Shown one piece after another: positions 25,183 through 36,400 of a DNA stretch of 64,000 bases (the first letter of the stretch is position 1; each line of letters starts with the position of its first letter). Below the pieces are notes generated by a model that did not search any database, was not told the DNA's origin, and saw only the letters and a list, made by a program, of their open reading frames with translations. The translations under genes and the position numbers were made by a program. Source of the stretch: Plasmodium relictum (taxonomy: Eukaryota > Apicomplexa > Aconoidasida > Haemosporida > Plasmodiidae). The stretch spans positions 1,116,001 to 1,180,000 of the forward strand of contig NC_041690.1 of assembly GCF_900005765.1 (NCBI RefSeq), given 5' to 3'.

Positions 25183-26481
25183 ATGTTAAAAAGTATAGTG
25201 CTGAGGTGTAAAAATAACATAAACGAAAATATAAAATGGAATATTAATGATGTAGAATATAAAAAATTAAAATTAAAATGGAGTGACAAAAATTTGGCAT
25301 TAAGCATTTTTGACGTAAGTCCATGTAACAAAAAAAATGAAGAAAAATTAGAAATAAAAAATATGAGCATAATTAAACATATTACAAAAACAAAATATGA
25401 TTTTGTAGTACTAGGAATTGGATATGTTGATTATCACAAAATATTAAAATCATTTAATAGAGCTAATATAGTTCAAAGAAAAATGATTGATTCTATTCAT
25501 TCAAATTTAAAAAAAGTTAATGGTCAGTATATTTCAATTATTCAACAATGCCTTCTTTTAAATATTCCACACTTTTGCTTAGGTAGGGATAGATTAACTG
25601 AACTTACAAGCATTGGTACAGCAATATTTAGCAATCCTAAAGAAGTATTTTCCTTATTATATTATTTTATTATTAATAGTGAAGAAAATACAAAAAGTAA
25701 AAATGGAGTAATCGAAGATAAAAAAAATAAAAATGATATTGAAAACAATTTGCAAAACATATCTCCTAATTTTTATAAAGCATTAATAGTAGAAAATGCC
25801 TTATATTTAACTTATAATTTCCATTCCACATTGTTAAAAATAATAAAATCTAAATTTTATATCCCATTTGGTAGTGACGTTAGTAACAATGCTAATAAAG
25901 ATAAAAATGTTAAAAAAAAAAATTTAAAACAAAAAATATTTTCCTTCTTTAATGAAACAGCATATGATGAAATAAATAATTTAAGAAAGCAAATTAAAAA
26001 AACAGAATTATATTCTGATTTTTATATACCCCCACAAAAAAAAGATATAAATATTTTAATTATATGTGATAGTGTTTGTGTAGATTATTTTTACAATTTA
26101 ATTCAAAAAAATTTCTCTCTTTGGCATAATGTTAGTCCTTTTTATAATGAATTATTTAGTTTAGAAAAAAAAAATACGTATAAATTTACTTTATCATTAT
26201 TCCTATTTATAATTGCTCCTGTCGCTTGGGCAATCACTTTATTGATTAAATACTTATATTATTCATGGATAGAATATTTTACTAAAGGAAAAGTAATCAC
26301 CGTTGGGGGTGATGCATTCTTTAAAAATTCTCAATTAATTGATTTAAATGAGGATGATATGATTTCCAAAAATAATTATGATGATTTTTTGCAATCTTTA
26401 AATAATAATAAAATTGAATTTGAAACTGTAAGTCTTCTAGGTGGCTTATTACAATGGTTTAAAAATAAAAGTAGAAATTGA
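25183..26481 (+). CDS. TraB-like family membrane protein
   Basis: Single exon, 432 residues. Order and spacing of blocks match the TraB family (human TRABD): YDFVVLGIGYVDYHKIL (72-88) for the PDVVVVELC block, IPHFCLGRDRLTEL (128-141) for the FHLGDRPIPVT block, ALIVENALYLTYNF (200-213) for the VSERDVYLTY block, and INILIICDSVCVDYF (289-303) for the VVGMGHVPGI block. A hydrophobic segment at about 335-360 is a likely membrane anchor near the C-terminus. Residues thought to be catalytic in TraB/TIKI proteins (Glu of VELC, the E-R-D trio, His of GMGH) are largely changed. TRABD is reported on the mitochondrial outer membrane in animals; location here is inference. It starts 1 kb from the divergent thiolase gene. 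The family call rests on my reading of motifs and is moderate. Confidence 0.6.
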   Translation: MLKSIVLRCKNNINENIKWNINDVEYKKLKLKWSDKNLALSIFDVSPCNKKNEEKLEIKNMSIIKHITKTKYDFVVLGIGYVDYHKILKSFNRANIVQRKMIDSIHSNLKKVNGQYISIIQQCLLLNIPHFCLGRDRLTELTSIGTAIFSNPKEVFSLLYYFIINSEENTKSKNGVIEDKKNKNDIENNLQNISPNFYKALIVENALYLTYNFHSTLLKIIKSKFYIPFGSDVSNNANKDKNVKKKNLKQKIFSFFNETAYDEINNLRKQIKKTELYSDFYIPPQKKDINILIICDSVCVDYFYNLIQKNFSLWHNVSPFYNELFSLEKKNTYKFTLSLFLFIIAPVAWAITLLIKYLYYSWIEYFTKGKVITVGGDAFFKNSQLIDLNEDDMISKNNYDDFLQSLNNNKIEFETVSLLGGLLQWFKNKSRN

Positions 26482-27267
26482 TATTTTTATACATTTATAT
26501 ATATTTCTTATCTTTATGTTTTTTTTTTTTTTCAAATTGTTTTTAATAACAGTAATTATTTGCTTATGTCTTAAAATATTAAAATTTTAAAATATTATTA
26601 TTTATACTTCTGTACTTCAAATTATTTTTTTAAATCTTAATTTTTATTATTGTGAATATCATATATAATTTTTCTTAACTAGGATTCCCTTATCCAAAAA
26701 AAAAAAAAAAAATCGAATAAAAAAATAATCATATTTATTATTTTAAAAACGAATAAGAAATGTATTTGTTATAAAACATACATATTTTAATAAGATTCTT
26801 TATCCTTTACATTTAATATTTAGAATTGCATCAAAAAATAAAATAAATGTATAATTTTAAAATTTATCTACTTATATCTTTCATATTTAAAACAAGTGAA
26901 TTTTTAACTATCAATATAAATATAATTATTCTTTAAAGATATATTAGAATTTTTTTTTTTTTAATTAACCAAATTCATTTTTAGGTAACATCTATTTTGT
27001 GTAATACACTATCCCCTCTTTTTCCCTTTTTTGCACTTGTTCTTTATTAATTTTTCTTGTTTTTACACTACCTCTTACTTTTTTTGTTTGTATTACATTT
27101 CTTTTTATATTTTTTACTTTATCTTTTTCCTTGTGCTTCCTTTTTTCTTTTCCCCTTTTTATTTCGATATCTCTTTTACTTTTTCTTTTATTTATTCTTG
27201 CTCTTTTTCTTTTTTTTTTTCTTTCCTTTTTTTTCTTTCAGTTTCACTTTCAATTTCATTTCCTACT
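26482..27267. other. Convergent intergenic gap
   Basis: About 790 nt between two stop codons. From about 27000 it becomes pyrimidine-rich, continuing the strand bias of the Glu/Lys/Arg-coding end of the CWC21 gene. No gene seen. Confidence 0.5.
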
Positions 27268-29940
27268 TCACTTTTTTTTTTCAATTTTAATTTCAGCTTC
27301 TCTTTTACTTATTCTTTCTCTTTCCTTTTTTCTTTTTTTCTCTCTTTCCTTATCCTTTTTTTTTTCATTTTCGCTTTCTATTACACATTCTCCTTCACTT
27401 TCTTCTTCTCTTCTTCTTTTCATCTCTTTTTTTCTTTTAGTTTCAATTTCAGGTTCTCTTTCCTTTTTTCTTTTTCTCTCTCTTTCCTTATCCTTTTTTT
27501 TTTCATTTTCTCTTTCTATTACATTTTCTCCTTCAGTTTTTTCATATCTTTCTCTTTTTATCTCTTTTTTTCTTTTAGTTTCAATTCCAGGTTCACTTTC
27601 TTTTTTATCTATTCCTTCTCTTTTTTTTTCTCCATTTCCATTTCTATCTACATCTCTATCTCTATATCTATATCTATCTATCTCTTTCTCTTTCTCTTTC
27701 TCTTTCTCCTTCTCTTTCTCTTTCTCTTTCTCTTTCTCTTTCTCTTTCTCTTTCTCTCTTTCTATCTCTCTCTTTCCTTCTCTTTTTCTTTCAGTTTCTC
27801 TTTCTATTTCACTTTCTCCCTTATTGATTCCTTCTTTTTTTCTTTTTCTTTCTTTTTCTCTCTCTCTTTTTCTTTTAGTTTGAGTTTCAATTTCGCTTTC
27901 GCTTTTACTTTCTCTTCCTCTTTCAATTATTCTTTCTCTTTTTCTTTTAGTTTCTCCTTTTACTTCACTTTCATCTCTACCTCCACTTTCTTCTCTCCTT
28001 TTTGTTTTTTCTAATTTTTTTTTTATGCTATCTAATTTTTCTATATAATCATCTTTGCTCTTTTTATATCCTACGAATTTTCTATCACTTACTTTTTTTT
28101 TTTTTTTTTTTTCTTTATCCCTTTTCAAATGTACATTTGTTTTTTGTTCTTCATCTCCCGTACTATTGTGAGAATCACAACTTGAACTATAAGAAATGCT
28201 ATCGTAAGTAACCCTTTTTTTATTTAATATATTTTTATTATTACAAGATAAATGTGAATTATTAACATTTTCCAAAGACCTCACTCTCTCCTTATTTTTT
28301 TTTTTATCAAGTGATGAGTTACTACTAACAGATAAATTTGATTCAGAGGATTTTTTATATTCACTATTTATAGAATTACTTTTTTTTTTACTGTAATATT
28401 TTTTAATATTTTTGATTATCCTTAAAGTTTCTTCGTTGCTTAAAAGATTATTTTTTTTTGAATTTTTCAAATTATCTTTTAATTTCTCATGATTCATAGG
28501 ATAACTTTTAAATTTCTTTTTTTTTTTCTTATCTTGTGATGAAATACTACTTTCACTATCGTTCCTTTTCTTTTTATCATTCTTTTTGTGAATAAAATCA
28601 GAATCATTATCACTTCCATATATATGTAAATTTTTTTTATTGCTTCTTCTCTTTTTTTCATTTACACTACTTACATTACTACTAATGGTTGAATTTGTAT
28701 TTGAGTATTGACTGCTTGAGTAGTTTCTTTTATTTTTTTTATTATTAAAGATATTTTTCCTTTCATATTTCTTTAACTTTAATTTAATGGATGGATCAAT
28801 GTATGAATTTCTTGAATGAGATAAATCCTTTGAATTTTTCAAAGAATTTTTATTTATTAACTTATTTTTATTCTTTGAATCTTCTGAAGAGTTTGAACTT
28901 CTTGAGGTTACTGAATAGCTTGATTTACTTGAATCTTTTGAATAACTTGAATTACTTGAATCATTTAAATAACTTGAATTATTTGAATAACTTGAATCAT
29001 TTGAACAACTTGAATCGCTTGAACCATTTGAATCGCTTGAATCATTTGAATTATTTGAATCATTTGAATCACTTGAATTATTTGAACTATTTGAATCATT
29101 TGAATTATTTGAACTATTTGAATCATTTGAATTATTTGAACTATTTGAATCATTTGAATTATTTGAACTATTTGAATCATTTGAATTATTTGAACTATTT
29201 GAATCATTTGAATTATTTGAACTATTTGAATCATTTGAATTATTTGAACTATTTGAATCATTTGAATTATTTGAACTATTTGAATCATTTGAATTATTTG
29301 AACTATTTGAATCACTTGAATCATTTGAATCATTTGAATCATTTGAATCACCTGAATATGATGAAATAGATATTTTTTCNTTTTTTTTTTTTTTTTTTTT
29401 TTTCCTTTTTTTTTTTTCTCCATTATGTTCTACTTTATTCGAATGATTCTCTTTCTTGTCATAACTTAAATCTTCTATTTTATCTTTCTTCTTCTCTTTG
29501 TTAATCTTCAGAATTTTTTCAAAATTTTTTATTTGCCTTCTTTTTTTTTCATTAAGAATATGAGTATTTTCATTTGCGTCAATAGGACGATTTGAATTAA
29601 CATTGTATTTTTCTTCAATTTTTTTATTTTTATAGTATTCATCATATAATTTATTTCTATAATTATTAACTAACTCCTCAATATTTTCTTTGCCTTCTTC
29701 TTTCATTTTTTCTTCATATAATAAAACATCTAGTTCTATTTTTCTTTTTTCAGAATGCTCAATAATAGAATAATCACAGGTATATTTTTTGTCTACTATA
29801 TTATTCATCTTTACTTCATTTCGAAATTTTTCATATTCTCTTAAATTATTCCTAGCATGACGAATATGAGCTATATTCATTTGAATATATCCATTAGTAC
29901 CTGAACCTCTTGGTGTTTTTAATCCAATTCCGTTATACAT
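27268..29940 (-). CDS. CWC21: CWC21/SRRM2-type spliceosome protein with Ser and Arg/Glu repeats
   Basis: Single exon, about 890 residues. The N-terminus MYNGIGLKTPRGSGTNGYIQ is the signature of CWC21/SRm300, and about 30 residues on there is a helical cwf21-like region (DVLLYEEKMKEEGKENIEEL). These proteins sit in the catalytic spliceosome next to PRP8 and SNU114. The rest is repetitive: a Ser/Asn/Asp tandem repeat, a poly-Lys run, a Ser/Lys middle, and an Arg/Glu/Lys tail with a duplicated 46-codon unit and a Lys-Glu hexanucleotide run. The length of SR-type tails in this family varies widely. One ambiguous base (N) lies at 29380 next to 23 T's inside the reading frame, so the poly-Lys length is not reliable and the frame there depends on the assembly. 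Antisense open frames over this gene are mirror images of its repeats. Confidence 0.9.
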   Translation of the reverse strand: MYNGIGLKTPRGSGTNGYIQMNIAHIRHARNNLREYEKFRNEVKMNNIVDKKYTCDYSIIEHSEKRKIELDVLLYEEKMKEEGKENIEELVNNYRNKLYDEYYKNKKIEEKYNVNSNRPIDANENTHILNEKKRRQIKNFEKILKINKEKKKDKIEDLSYDKKENHSNKVEHNGEKKKRKKKKKKKXEKISISSYSGDSNDSNDSNDSSDSNSSNNSNDSNSSNNSNDSNSSNNSNDSNSSNNSNDSNSSNNSNDSNSSNNSNDSNSSNNSNDSNSSNNSNDSNSSNNSSDSNDSNNSNDSSDSNGSSDSSCSNDSSYSNNSSYLNDSSNSSYSKDSSKSSYSVTSRSSNSSEDSKNKNKLINKNSLKNSKDLSHSRNSYIDPSIKLKLKKYERKNIFNNKKNKRNYSSSQYSNTNSTISSNVSSVNEKKRRSNKKNLHIYGSDNDSDFIHKKNDKKKRNDSESSISSQDKKKKKKFKSYPMNHEKLKDNLKNSKKNNLLSNEETLRIIKNIKKYYSKKKSNSINSEYKKSSESNLSVSSNSSLDKKKNKERVRSLENVNNSHLSCNNKNILNKKRVTYDSISYSSSCDSHNSTGDEEQKTNVHLKRDKEKKKKKKVSDRKFVGYKKSKDDYIEKLDSIKKKLEKTKRREESGGRDESEVKGETKRKRERIIERGRESKSESEIETQTKRKREREKERKRKKEGINKGESEIERETERKREGKREIEREKEKEKEKEKEKEKEKEKEKEKEKEIDRYRYRDRDVDRNGNGEKKREGIDKKESEPGIETKRKKEIKRERYEKTEGENVIERENEKKKDKERERKRKKEREPEIETKRKKEMKRRREEESEGECVIESENEKKKDKEREKKRKKERERISKREAEIKIEKKK
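27316..27597 (-). repeat. Two-copy tandem duplication of about 138 bp
   Basis: Two adjacent, imperfect copies (about 27316-27455 and 27459-27597) encode a 46-residue unit containing EIETKRKKE, then GE[NC]VIE, then ENEKKKDKERE. Differences between the copies suggest the duplication is not very recent. Confidence 0.8.
27682..27760 (-). repeat. Hexanucleotide (Lys-Glu) repeat
   Basis: Near-perfect run of TCTTTC-type hexamers, encoding alternating Lys-Glu on the minus strand in the CWC21 tail. Confidence 0.9.
29070..29320 (-). repeat. 27-bp coding minisatellite (Ser/Asn/Asp)
   Basis: About nine tandem, nearly identical 27-bp units, each encoding NDSNSSNNS, itself built from three 9-bp submotifs. 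The high identity implies recent expansion or homogenisation and makes it a likely length polymorphism. Confidence 0.92.
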
Positions 29941-30875
29941 TTTGAAGATTTATTTATTTACTTTTTTTTTTTTTTGGGATATTATAAATATAAAAAATGA
30001 AAAACAGTATAAACTCTCTATTTTTAGTTAACCATAAAGAATTTTTAATATGCTTATTTCATTGTTTTTATTTGAAAAAAAAAAACTTTGACAAACATTT
30101 GTATATTAAATCATTAACTTATTTCTTCAAAAAAAAAATTTTATACTAAAAAATCCTATATGCATATATATTTTTTTTATAATATAATTTTATTTTTGAA
30201 TTGTCATTTTTTCGTAATATTCTTCAAATTTGCAGTTTAATTTTTCACTTGTATATCATTCATTTCTCTTAAAATTACATTTTTTCATTTTTCTTTGAAT
30301 AATTTATATTTTAATAAATATGCATTTTATATGAAAAAAAAAAAAATAAAATAAATTTTGAAGTTATTTTTATTTTATTTTATTTTTTTTTTAATATAAA
30401 ACACAAAAAATAAAATTCTGAGAAAAATTATTTAAAAAAAAAAAAATAGTAATTCATAAAGTTGATCTTGTAGAAATAATACTTGTGTAAAATTAATTTA
30501 TTAGAAAAAGAAAACGTAATCATTAATATTCATTAATTATATATTAGGAAACATGAATCATAAAAAATAAATTTATAGAAAAAAGGTAAAAAAAAAAAAT
30601 AAAATATATAAAGTGCAAAAATACCTGAAATAAATAATTAAATAAATATATATATATTCATATGTATAATTTATAAAATATAATTTAAAAAATGCTATAT
30701 TTATAATAAAAGAAAGTATATACTTATTATGATAATTATTTTTATATATATTAAAATTTAAATTATTTACATATATATATATATAAATATTTTAAATATA
30801 AGGATAAAAAGGTTTATTTAACTTATTTTAAAATACTTCATTTTTTCAAAAAAATTAAAATGATGTTAAAATATT
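29941..30875. other. Divergent intergenic region
   Basis: About 935 nt between the CWC21 and methyltransferase starts; AT-rich with short TA runs. No gene or named motif. Confidence 0.5.
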
Positions 30876-32525
30876 ATGGTGACATTTTTTTTATTTCCTA
30901 AAGATAAATTATTTTTTTATGTGAAAAATAAATATAATTATTGGTTATTCAAAAGAAACTTTTTACAATGTAATAAGTATCACACAAATATAAATTATAA
31001 TGACAATCCAATTAAAAGACCAACATTAATTATAAATGAAAGATGTGTTAAAAATGTGTTAAATGGTTATCCATGGTTATATTCAAAAGATGTGAAAAAT
31101 GCTGAAGATTTATTTTTGTATAGCCCATGCTTAGTAAATATAAAAGATGAACATAATGAAAATATAGGAATAGGGATATACAATAAAAATTCTGTTATAT
31201 CATCACGTATTTTGAGTAGAAATATAAATGATTGTATAAATGAAGACTTTTTTAATAATAGAATAAAGAGAGCATATCAGAAAAGATTAGAGTTATTTAA
31301 TAATGATAATTATTTTAGAGTTGTTAATGCTGAAAGTGATTTATTACCAGGTATTATCATTGATAAATATAACAAATTGATATGCGTTCAAATTAATGCA
31401 AGTGGAATGGATATATTATTAAATATTATATTGAAGAGTATAGAAAATGTATTAAACCCTAACATAATTATTTTAAAAAATGATAGTCAAATAAGAAAAC
31501 TAGAAAAATTACCTTTAAAAAAAGAAGTATATAAAGGGTTATATAAATCACCAATAGAAATTAGAGAAAATGGGGTAACTTTTTTTGTTGATATATTGAA
31601 AGGACAAAAAACAGGGTGGTATTATGATCAGAGATATAATCGATCGATGCTAATTCCCTTTTGTAAGAATAAAAATGTTTTAGATTTATTTTCTTATGTT
31701 GGTTCTTTTGGTATTACGTTAGCTTACTATGGAGCTAAAGAAGTAACATGTGTTGATTCATCTTATCTAGCGATTAAAAATGGAATAAAATCAGCTCACT
31801 ATAATAATGTTTTAGATAAAATAAATTTTGTTCATTCATGTGTTAAGAATTTTCTTAATATAAGTTTAAATGCACAAATTACAAATACTCACGACAAAAC
31901 AACTTTAAAAAATAATGATAAGTTTATCTTACTTACATCCAAAAAAAATGGTGAAATGAAATATAATAAAAATGATTTTATTTCATTAAACATAAAAGAA
32001 GAAGAAGAAAAAAAATCTTTTAAAATTGATGAGGACAACTCAGAAACAACGAACCTAAATGATGATAAATGTAAGCAAAAAGAAGATATCTTTTCAGATA
32101 TTCAAAACATATTCATTTACCAAATGAATAAGAATAATAAACATATAGAAGATATAGAAGATATAGAAAAATTATTAATTAAAAACAATAACTTAGAATT
32201 TTTCAAAAAAAAATATGATGTTATATTAATAGATCCTCCTCCCTTAGCACGTAACAATTATTTATTACCATCTGCATTAAAAATTTACCAAAAACTTTTG
32301 TTTATATCGTTTAAAATAATACAGAAGCCGGGTTATGTATTTGTATCAAGTTGTAATAAATTAATTGGTTATAATGAATTAAATTTATGCATAAGAAAAT
32401 CATTAAATTGGTCTAAATGCGATGGTATAGTAATAGGTGAAGGAAGAATTAGTTCTGATCATCCAATTCATGTTTCTTTACCAGAAACAAAATATTTAAC
32501 TTCTATTCTTTTAATGATTACTTAA
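30876..32525 (+). CDS. RlmI-type SAM-dependent RNA methyltransferase, probably organellar
   Basis: Single exon, 549 residues. After a 45-residue extension comes a PUA-like domain (INERCVKNVLNGYPWLYSKD, 53-72) and the family linker LLPGIIIDKY (157-166). The Rossmann methyltransferase core follows: ILKGQKTGWYYDQRYNR (240-256), the SAM-binding VLDLFSYVGSFG (268-279), the acidic CVDSS, DPPP (453-456), VFVSSC (488-493) with the likely catalytic Cys493, and the C-terminal DHPIHVSLPETKYL matching RlmI's DHP...PE..YLK. E. coli RlmI makes m5C in 23S rRNA, so an rRNA 5-methylcytosine role is the best guess. About 110 residues of Asn/Lys/Glu-rich sequence (roughly 333-443) are inserted in the core before DPPP. 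The hydrophobic then basic N-terminus (FFLFPKDKLFFYVKNKYNYW) could target apicoplast or mitochondrion. Confidence 0.85.
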   Translation: MVTFFLFPKDKLFFYVKNKYNYWLFKRNFLQCNKYHTNINYNDNPIKRPTLIINERCVKNVLNGYPWLYSKDVKNAEDLFLYSPCLVNIKDEHNENIGIGIYNKNSVISSRILSRNINDCINEDFFNNRIKRAYQKRLELFNNDNYFRVVNAESDLLPGIIIDKYNKLICVQINASGMDILLNIILKSIENVLNPNIIILKNDSQIRKLEKLPLKKEVYKGLYKSPIEIRENGVTFFVDILKGQKTGWYYDQRYNRSMLIPFCKNKNVLDLFSYVGSFGITLAYYGAKEVTCVDSSYLAIKNGIKSAHYNNVLDKINFVHSCVKNFLNISLNAQITNTHDKTTLKNNDKFILLTSKKNGEMKYNKNDFISLNIKEEEEKKSFKIDEDNSETTNLNDDKCKQKEDIFSDIQNIFIYQMNKNNKHIEDIEDIEKLLIKNNNLEFFKKKYDVILIDPPPLARNNYLLPSALKIYQKLLFISFKIIQKPGYVFVSSCNKLIGYNELNLCIRKSLNWSKCDGIVIGEGRISSDHPIHVSLPETKYLTSILLMIT

Positions 32526-33485
32526 CTATATTTGTATTAACCATTTTTTTTTAACCTTTTTTTTTTTTTATCAAAAACTATTTACAGTAACAATTAAAAT
32601 TTTTAGAGTCAATTCACAAAAAATAATATACTTTAATTAGGAAATTTTAATTTTCTAATATTTAAATAATAATATTTTAAATTCTATTTTCTTAACATCT
32701 TAATTTTTCAATGTTACATTAGTTTATGATTTTTATATGATTCTAATATTCTTGTCTGAACATAAAAAATATTTAGATAAAGATTTATTTTTTAAAAAGA
32801 CAAATGCTTAAATATTTTGATGTATATTTAATTTTTTATTTAAAAAAAAAAATTATACCAAATGTATTAAAAAAAATAACATATAATATAAATCATTAAT
32901 ATTTTTTTTAAAATAAAATGAAATAAAAAATATAAAAACATTTCATTTTACATAAATATATAAAAATTATAATAGAAATGAAGCAAAAAAAAAAAAAAAA
33001 AAATTGTATATATTTTTTTTTTCCCCTTACAATTCTTTATTATATTTATCTAATTATATAATATTTTTATATAATAGTAATATTAAAAACAATAGTATAA
33101 AAAAGAATAAATAATAAATTTATGAAAGCATATTATGTTATTTATTATTACTAAGGTATTTTTTAACATTTGTACTAAAACTAAAAACAATGTCCCGTAA
33201 ATAAATAAAAATTTGTTGCATGTGTGATTTTTTTTTATAATGTGATTATTTTTAGTTGATATATATATATAAAATAAAAAATAGAAGAATAGAAATATGA
33301 ATAATATTTTATATATGTATTGTGAGACAGATTTATAATTGTTCTTGCTTTTATTGATATTTTTTTTTTTTTTAATTTATTATTTTTATTTAGTGTAATA
33401 TTACTAATAATATATTTACTACACATAAGTGTATAAACATGAATATTAAGCTTTTTTTTATATAAATATTTATTTTTCATGAGTT
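32526..33485. other. Intergenic region between tandem plus-strand genes
   Basis: About 960 nt, homopolymer-rich. The open frame at 33235-33480 on the minus strand has no recognisable content. Should hold the terminator of the methyltransferase gene and the promoter of the next gene. Confidence 0.5.
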
Positions 33486-36400
33486 ATGAGTACTGGTTGG
33501 AATTTTAATTTTAATCAAAAGAAGTATACTGAAAAAAAAAAAAAAAAAAAGTTGAAATACATTAAATTATTTAATAAAAAAAATATAAAAAATTTCAAAA
33601 AAAAAAATGAGCTACTAGTTAAGAAGAGCTTAAATTGTGGTCCAGCTGGGAGAAATGCTTTAATTAGATGGATAGAATGTAAAAACAAAAAAAAAAATAA
33701 AATAAAATAAAATAAGATAAATAATTAAGTTAAAAAAGAAATAAAATAAAATTAACAAAAATATAAAATGTGACAAATTAAAATAGAAAAAATAAAGTAT
33801 AAAATAAATATTTAGATAAAAAAAAAAAAAAAACGAATAAAAAATAAATTAAAATATAAAATACTAATTTATAAAAATATAAAATATAAAATTAAAAAAA
33901 AATTATTAATATTTGTCTATTTTTATTTAGATAACTATAAATTGAAAAATGATGAAGAGAATAGATACCCAGCCGTAAATGCCTGTAAGGTTTGGCAAAA
34001 AACTCAATCATTCCAAGATATTGTTTTGTCTGGTTTAGTTGATTTTTTAAAATTTTTAAATGTTCCTAAGCACATTACATACAAAAATGTTTTTGATAAT
34101 TATTTGACTCCCAAGTTTATAAATAAAATTAATTCTATAGATAAATCACAAAAATGGTATTTAAAAAAATAAAAATACATTTGAAATTTTTTTATTTGTC
34201 TATATATATATTTGCTTATTATTATTATTATTTTTTTAATATATATATTTGTAGTTTAATTGAGCTTGCTAAAAAGATGATATTAATGTTTCAAGTACGT
34301 GAAATACAACCACTTTTTTCTATATTGTTAGAAAAAATAGATATTATTCCATTATGTATTTTAAATATATTAGTTGAAAAAACACCTGCTGCTAAATATT
34401 TTTATGAAATAACCTCAGTAAAGGTTAAAAGAAAAATATGGACATTATGCCCTGATAAATTTTGTGAAGAAGTTGAACATATCATTGAAGAAATAGTTTT
34501 ACGAATGAAAATAAAAAATAGTTATGATATCATAAATAATTTAATAAATAAAATAATAGAGTTAATAGGAGAAGAGAAGGAAAAAAGATTTTTATATAAT
34601 TTATGCGTACATATTATACGACTTAAATGTTTAGAATCTATTTTAAATGAAAAAGAAAATGCTTCCCATTCTTCATATTCTAATACAAAATGTAATAAAA
34701 AAAATAAAAAGAATAACAGTGATAATATATCATCAATTAAAATTAATGAAGATAATATAGTAAGCGAAAGTAAAGAATCCAATGAAAATAATAAAGAAAA
34801 TGAATGTAATGAAATTAACATAAATAATAAAATATACGAAAGCATTTGCAAGAACTTAAATTCTAATTCTCTCCAAATATCTAATGATTTCGAAAATAAA
34901 CTGAAAAAATTGCAAATTTGTTTTGATAAAATTATGAATAAAAGAGAAAATTCACAAAATAATGAAGTGAATTATAAAAGTGAATTCAAATTATATTACA
35001 TAGAACTCCATGAATATAACCATAATAATACCTCATTTCAATTTTTAAAGAAAAGAAAAAAAGAAGAAAAAAATTATATATATGATATGAAAAAGGAAAA
35101 AATCAAATTAAGTAATGATGAAAAAAAAGAAGGAAGGACTTTTAGGAATAATAATAATAATTATTGCGAAGAAAAAAGTACTTTTAAAAGATGTTTAATA
35201 ATAAATGAAGAGGAAAAAAAAGCGAAAAAAATTAAAATAAATTTAAATGCTTTAAATGAGCAGAATAACATGGAAAATGTTTCCGTAAAACTAGACAAAC
35301 AAATTAATGAAGTCAACGACAAAAGTTTATGTAAAAAAATGAATAATAATAGTTACAATAAAAATAATAAGGATAACGTTGAGAACACTAAAATAAAAGA
35401 AAACATTGAAATGAGTAAAGAAATTTATATCGAAAAAAATAAATATAAAATTAATATGAATGAATACTGTGAAAGCAGAACATTATTACCTTTTGATAAT
35501 ATGTTTTATAGTAACTTAAGATTAATGCTATGCTTACAATACAAAGAAAAATACAATATAAATGATGAAGAAATGTTAAGTATAGATAAATATTTTTACA
35601 TTATTGAATTTATTAATAATATTATAAAAGATGGAATTCTAAGTTTTGGTGATGAAATTAAAATACAAGAAATAATTAATAAAACTCAAAAATATCTTAA
35701 AATAAAGAATATTGACGATTTATATGAATATTCCTTACTATTTAATAACATATTATTAAAGTTTTCAATTATTGAAGGCATATGTTTTTATTTTTATAAA
35801 AATAATTTTAATATTTTAACATTCAAAAATAATATTAAATTTTGGATTTCTCTTTTCTATTTTGGTATTTATAACAATTTTTTTTCCTTAATTAAATATG
35901 CTGTGGATAAAATTGAGTACGAAGAAAAAAAAAAAAAATCAGTAAAAATAAATAAACGAAAAAATGCATTTTATTCCGAGGATACATTAAAATTGCAAGA
36001 AAGAATGAGGCAAAAAAACGAAAGTTTTAAAAAACACAAAGAAACAACAGATGAAAATGGAGATGAAAATGAAGATGAAAATGAAGATGAAAATGAAGAT
36101 GAAAATGAAGATGAAAATGAAGATGAAAATGAAGATGAAAATGGAGGTGAAAATGAAAAAAATTATGATTTATGCGAAGAGTATGAAAATAAGGATAATG
36201 ATAAAGAAATTAAGGGTAGTGATGAAGAAAATGAAGATACAAATGATGAAGATAAAGATGATAGCCTTTCTTATGATAGCTGCAATAAAAAAAAGAAAAA
36301 TGAAGATATTATTGAAAACGGTAGTGAAGATTATAGTAAAGTAAATGAATATGAATGGAATATATATGAAGATAAGGAAAGCATAGCCTATGAAAATGAA

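Noticed and set aside
27031-28014. Long plus-strand Phe/Ser-rich open frames over the CWC21 gene
   Set aside because: They are antisense translations of the Glu/Lys/Arg repeats and have no family-like sequence; the minus strand carries the recognisable CWC21 start.
28791-29423. Leu/Asn-repeat frame (plus) and Ile/Gln-repeat frame (minus)
   Set aside because: Both are other-frame readings of the 27-bp minisatellite.
33479-33508. Upstream ATG at 33479
   Set aside because: It closes after nine codons; the ATG at 33486 opens the frame that splices into the conserved exons.
36051-36344. Plus-strand Met-Lys repeat frame
   Set aside because: Frame-shifted reading of the DENE repeat in the NELF-B candidate.
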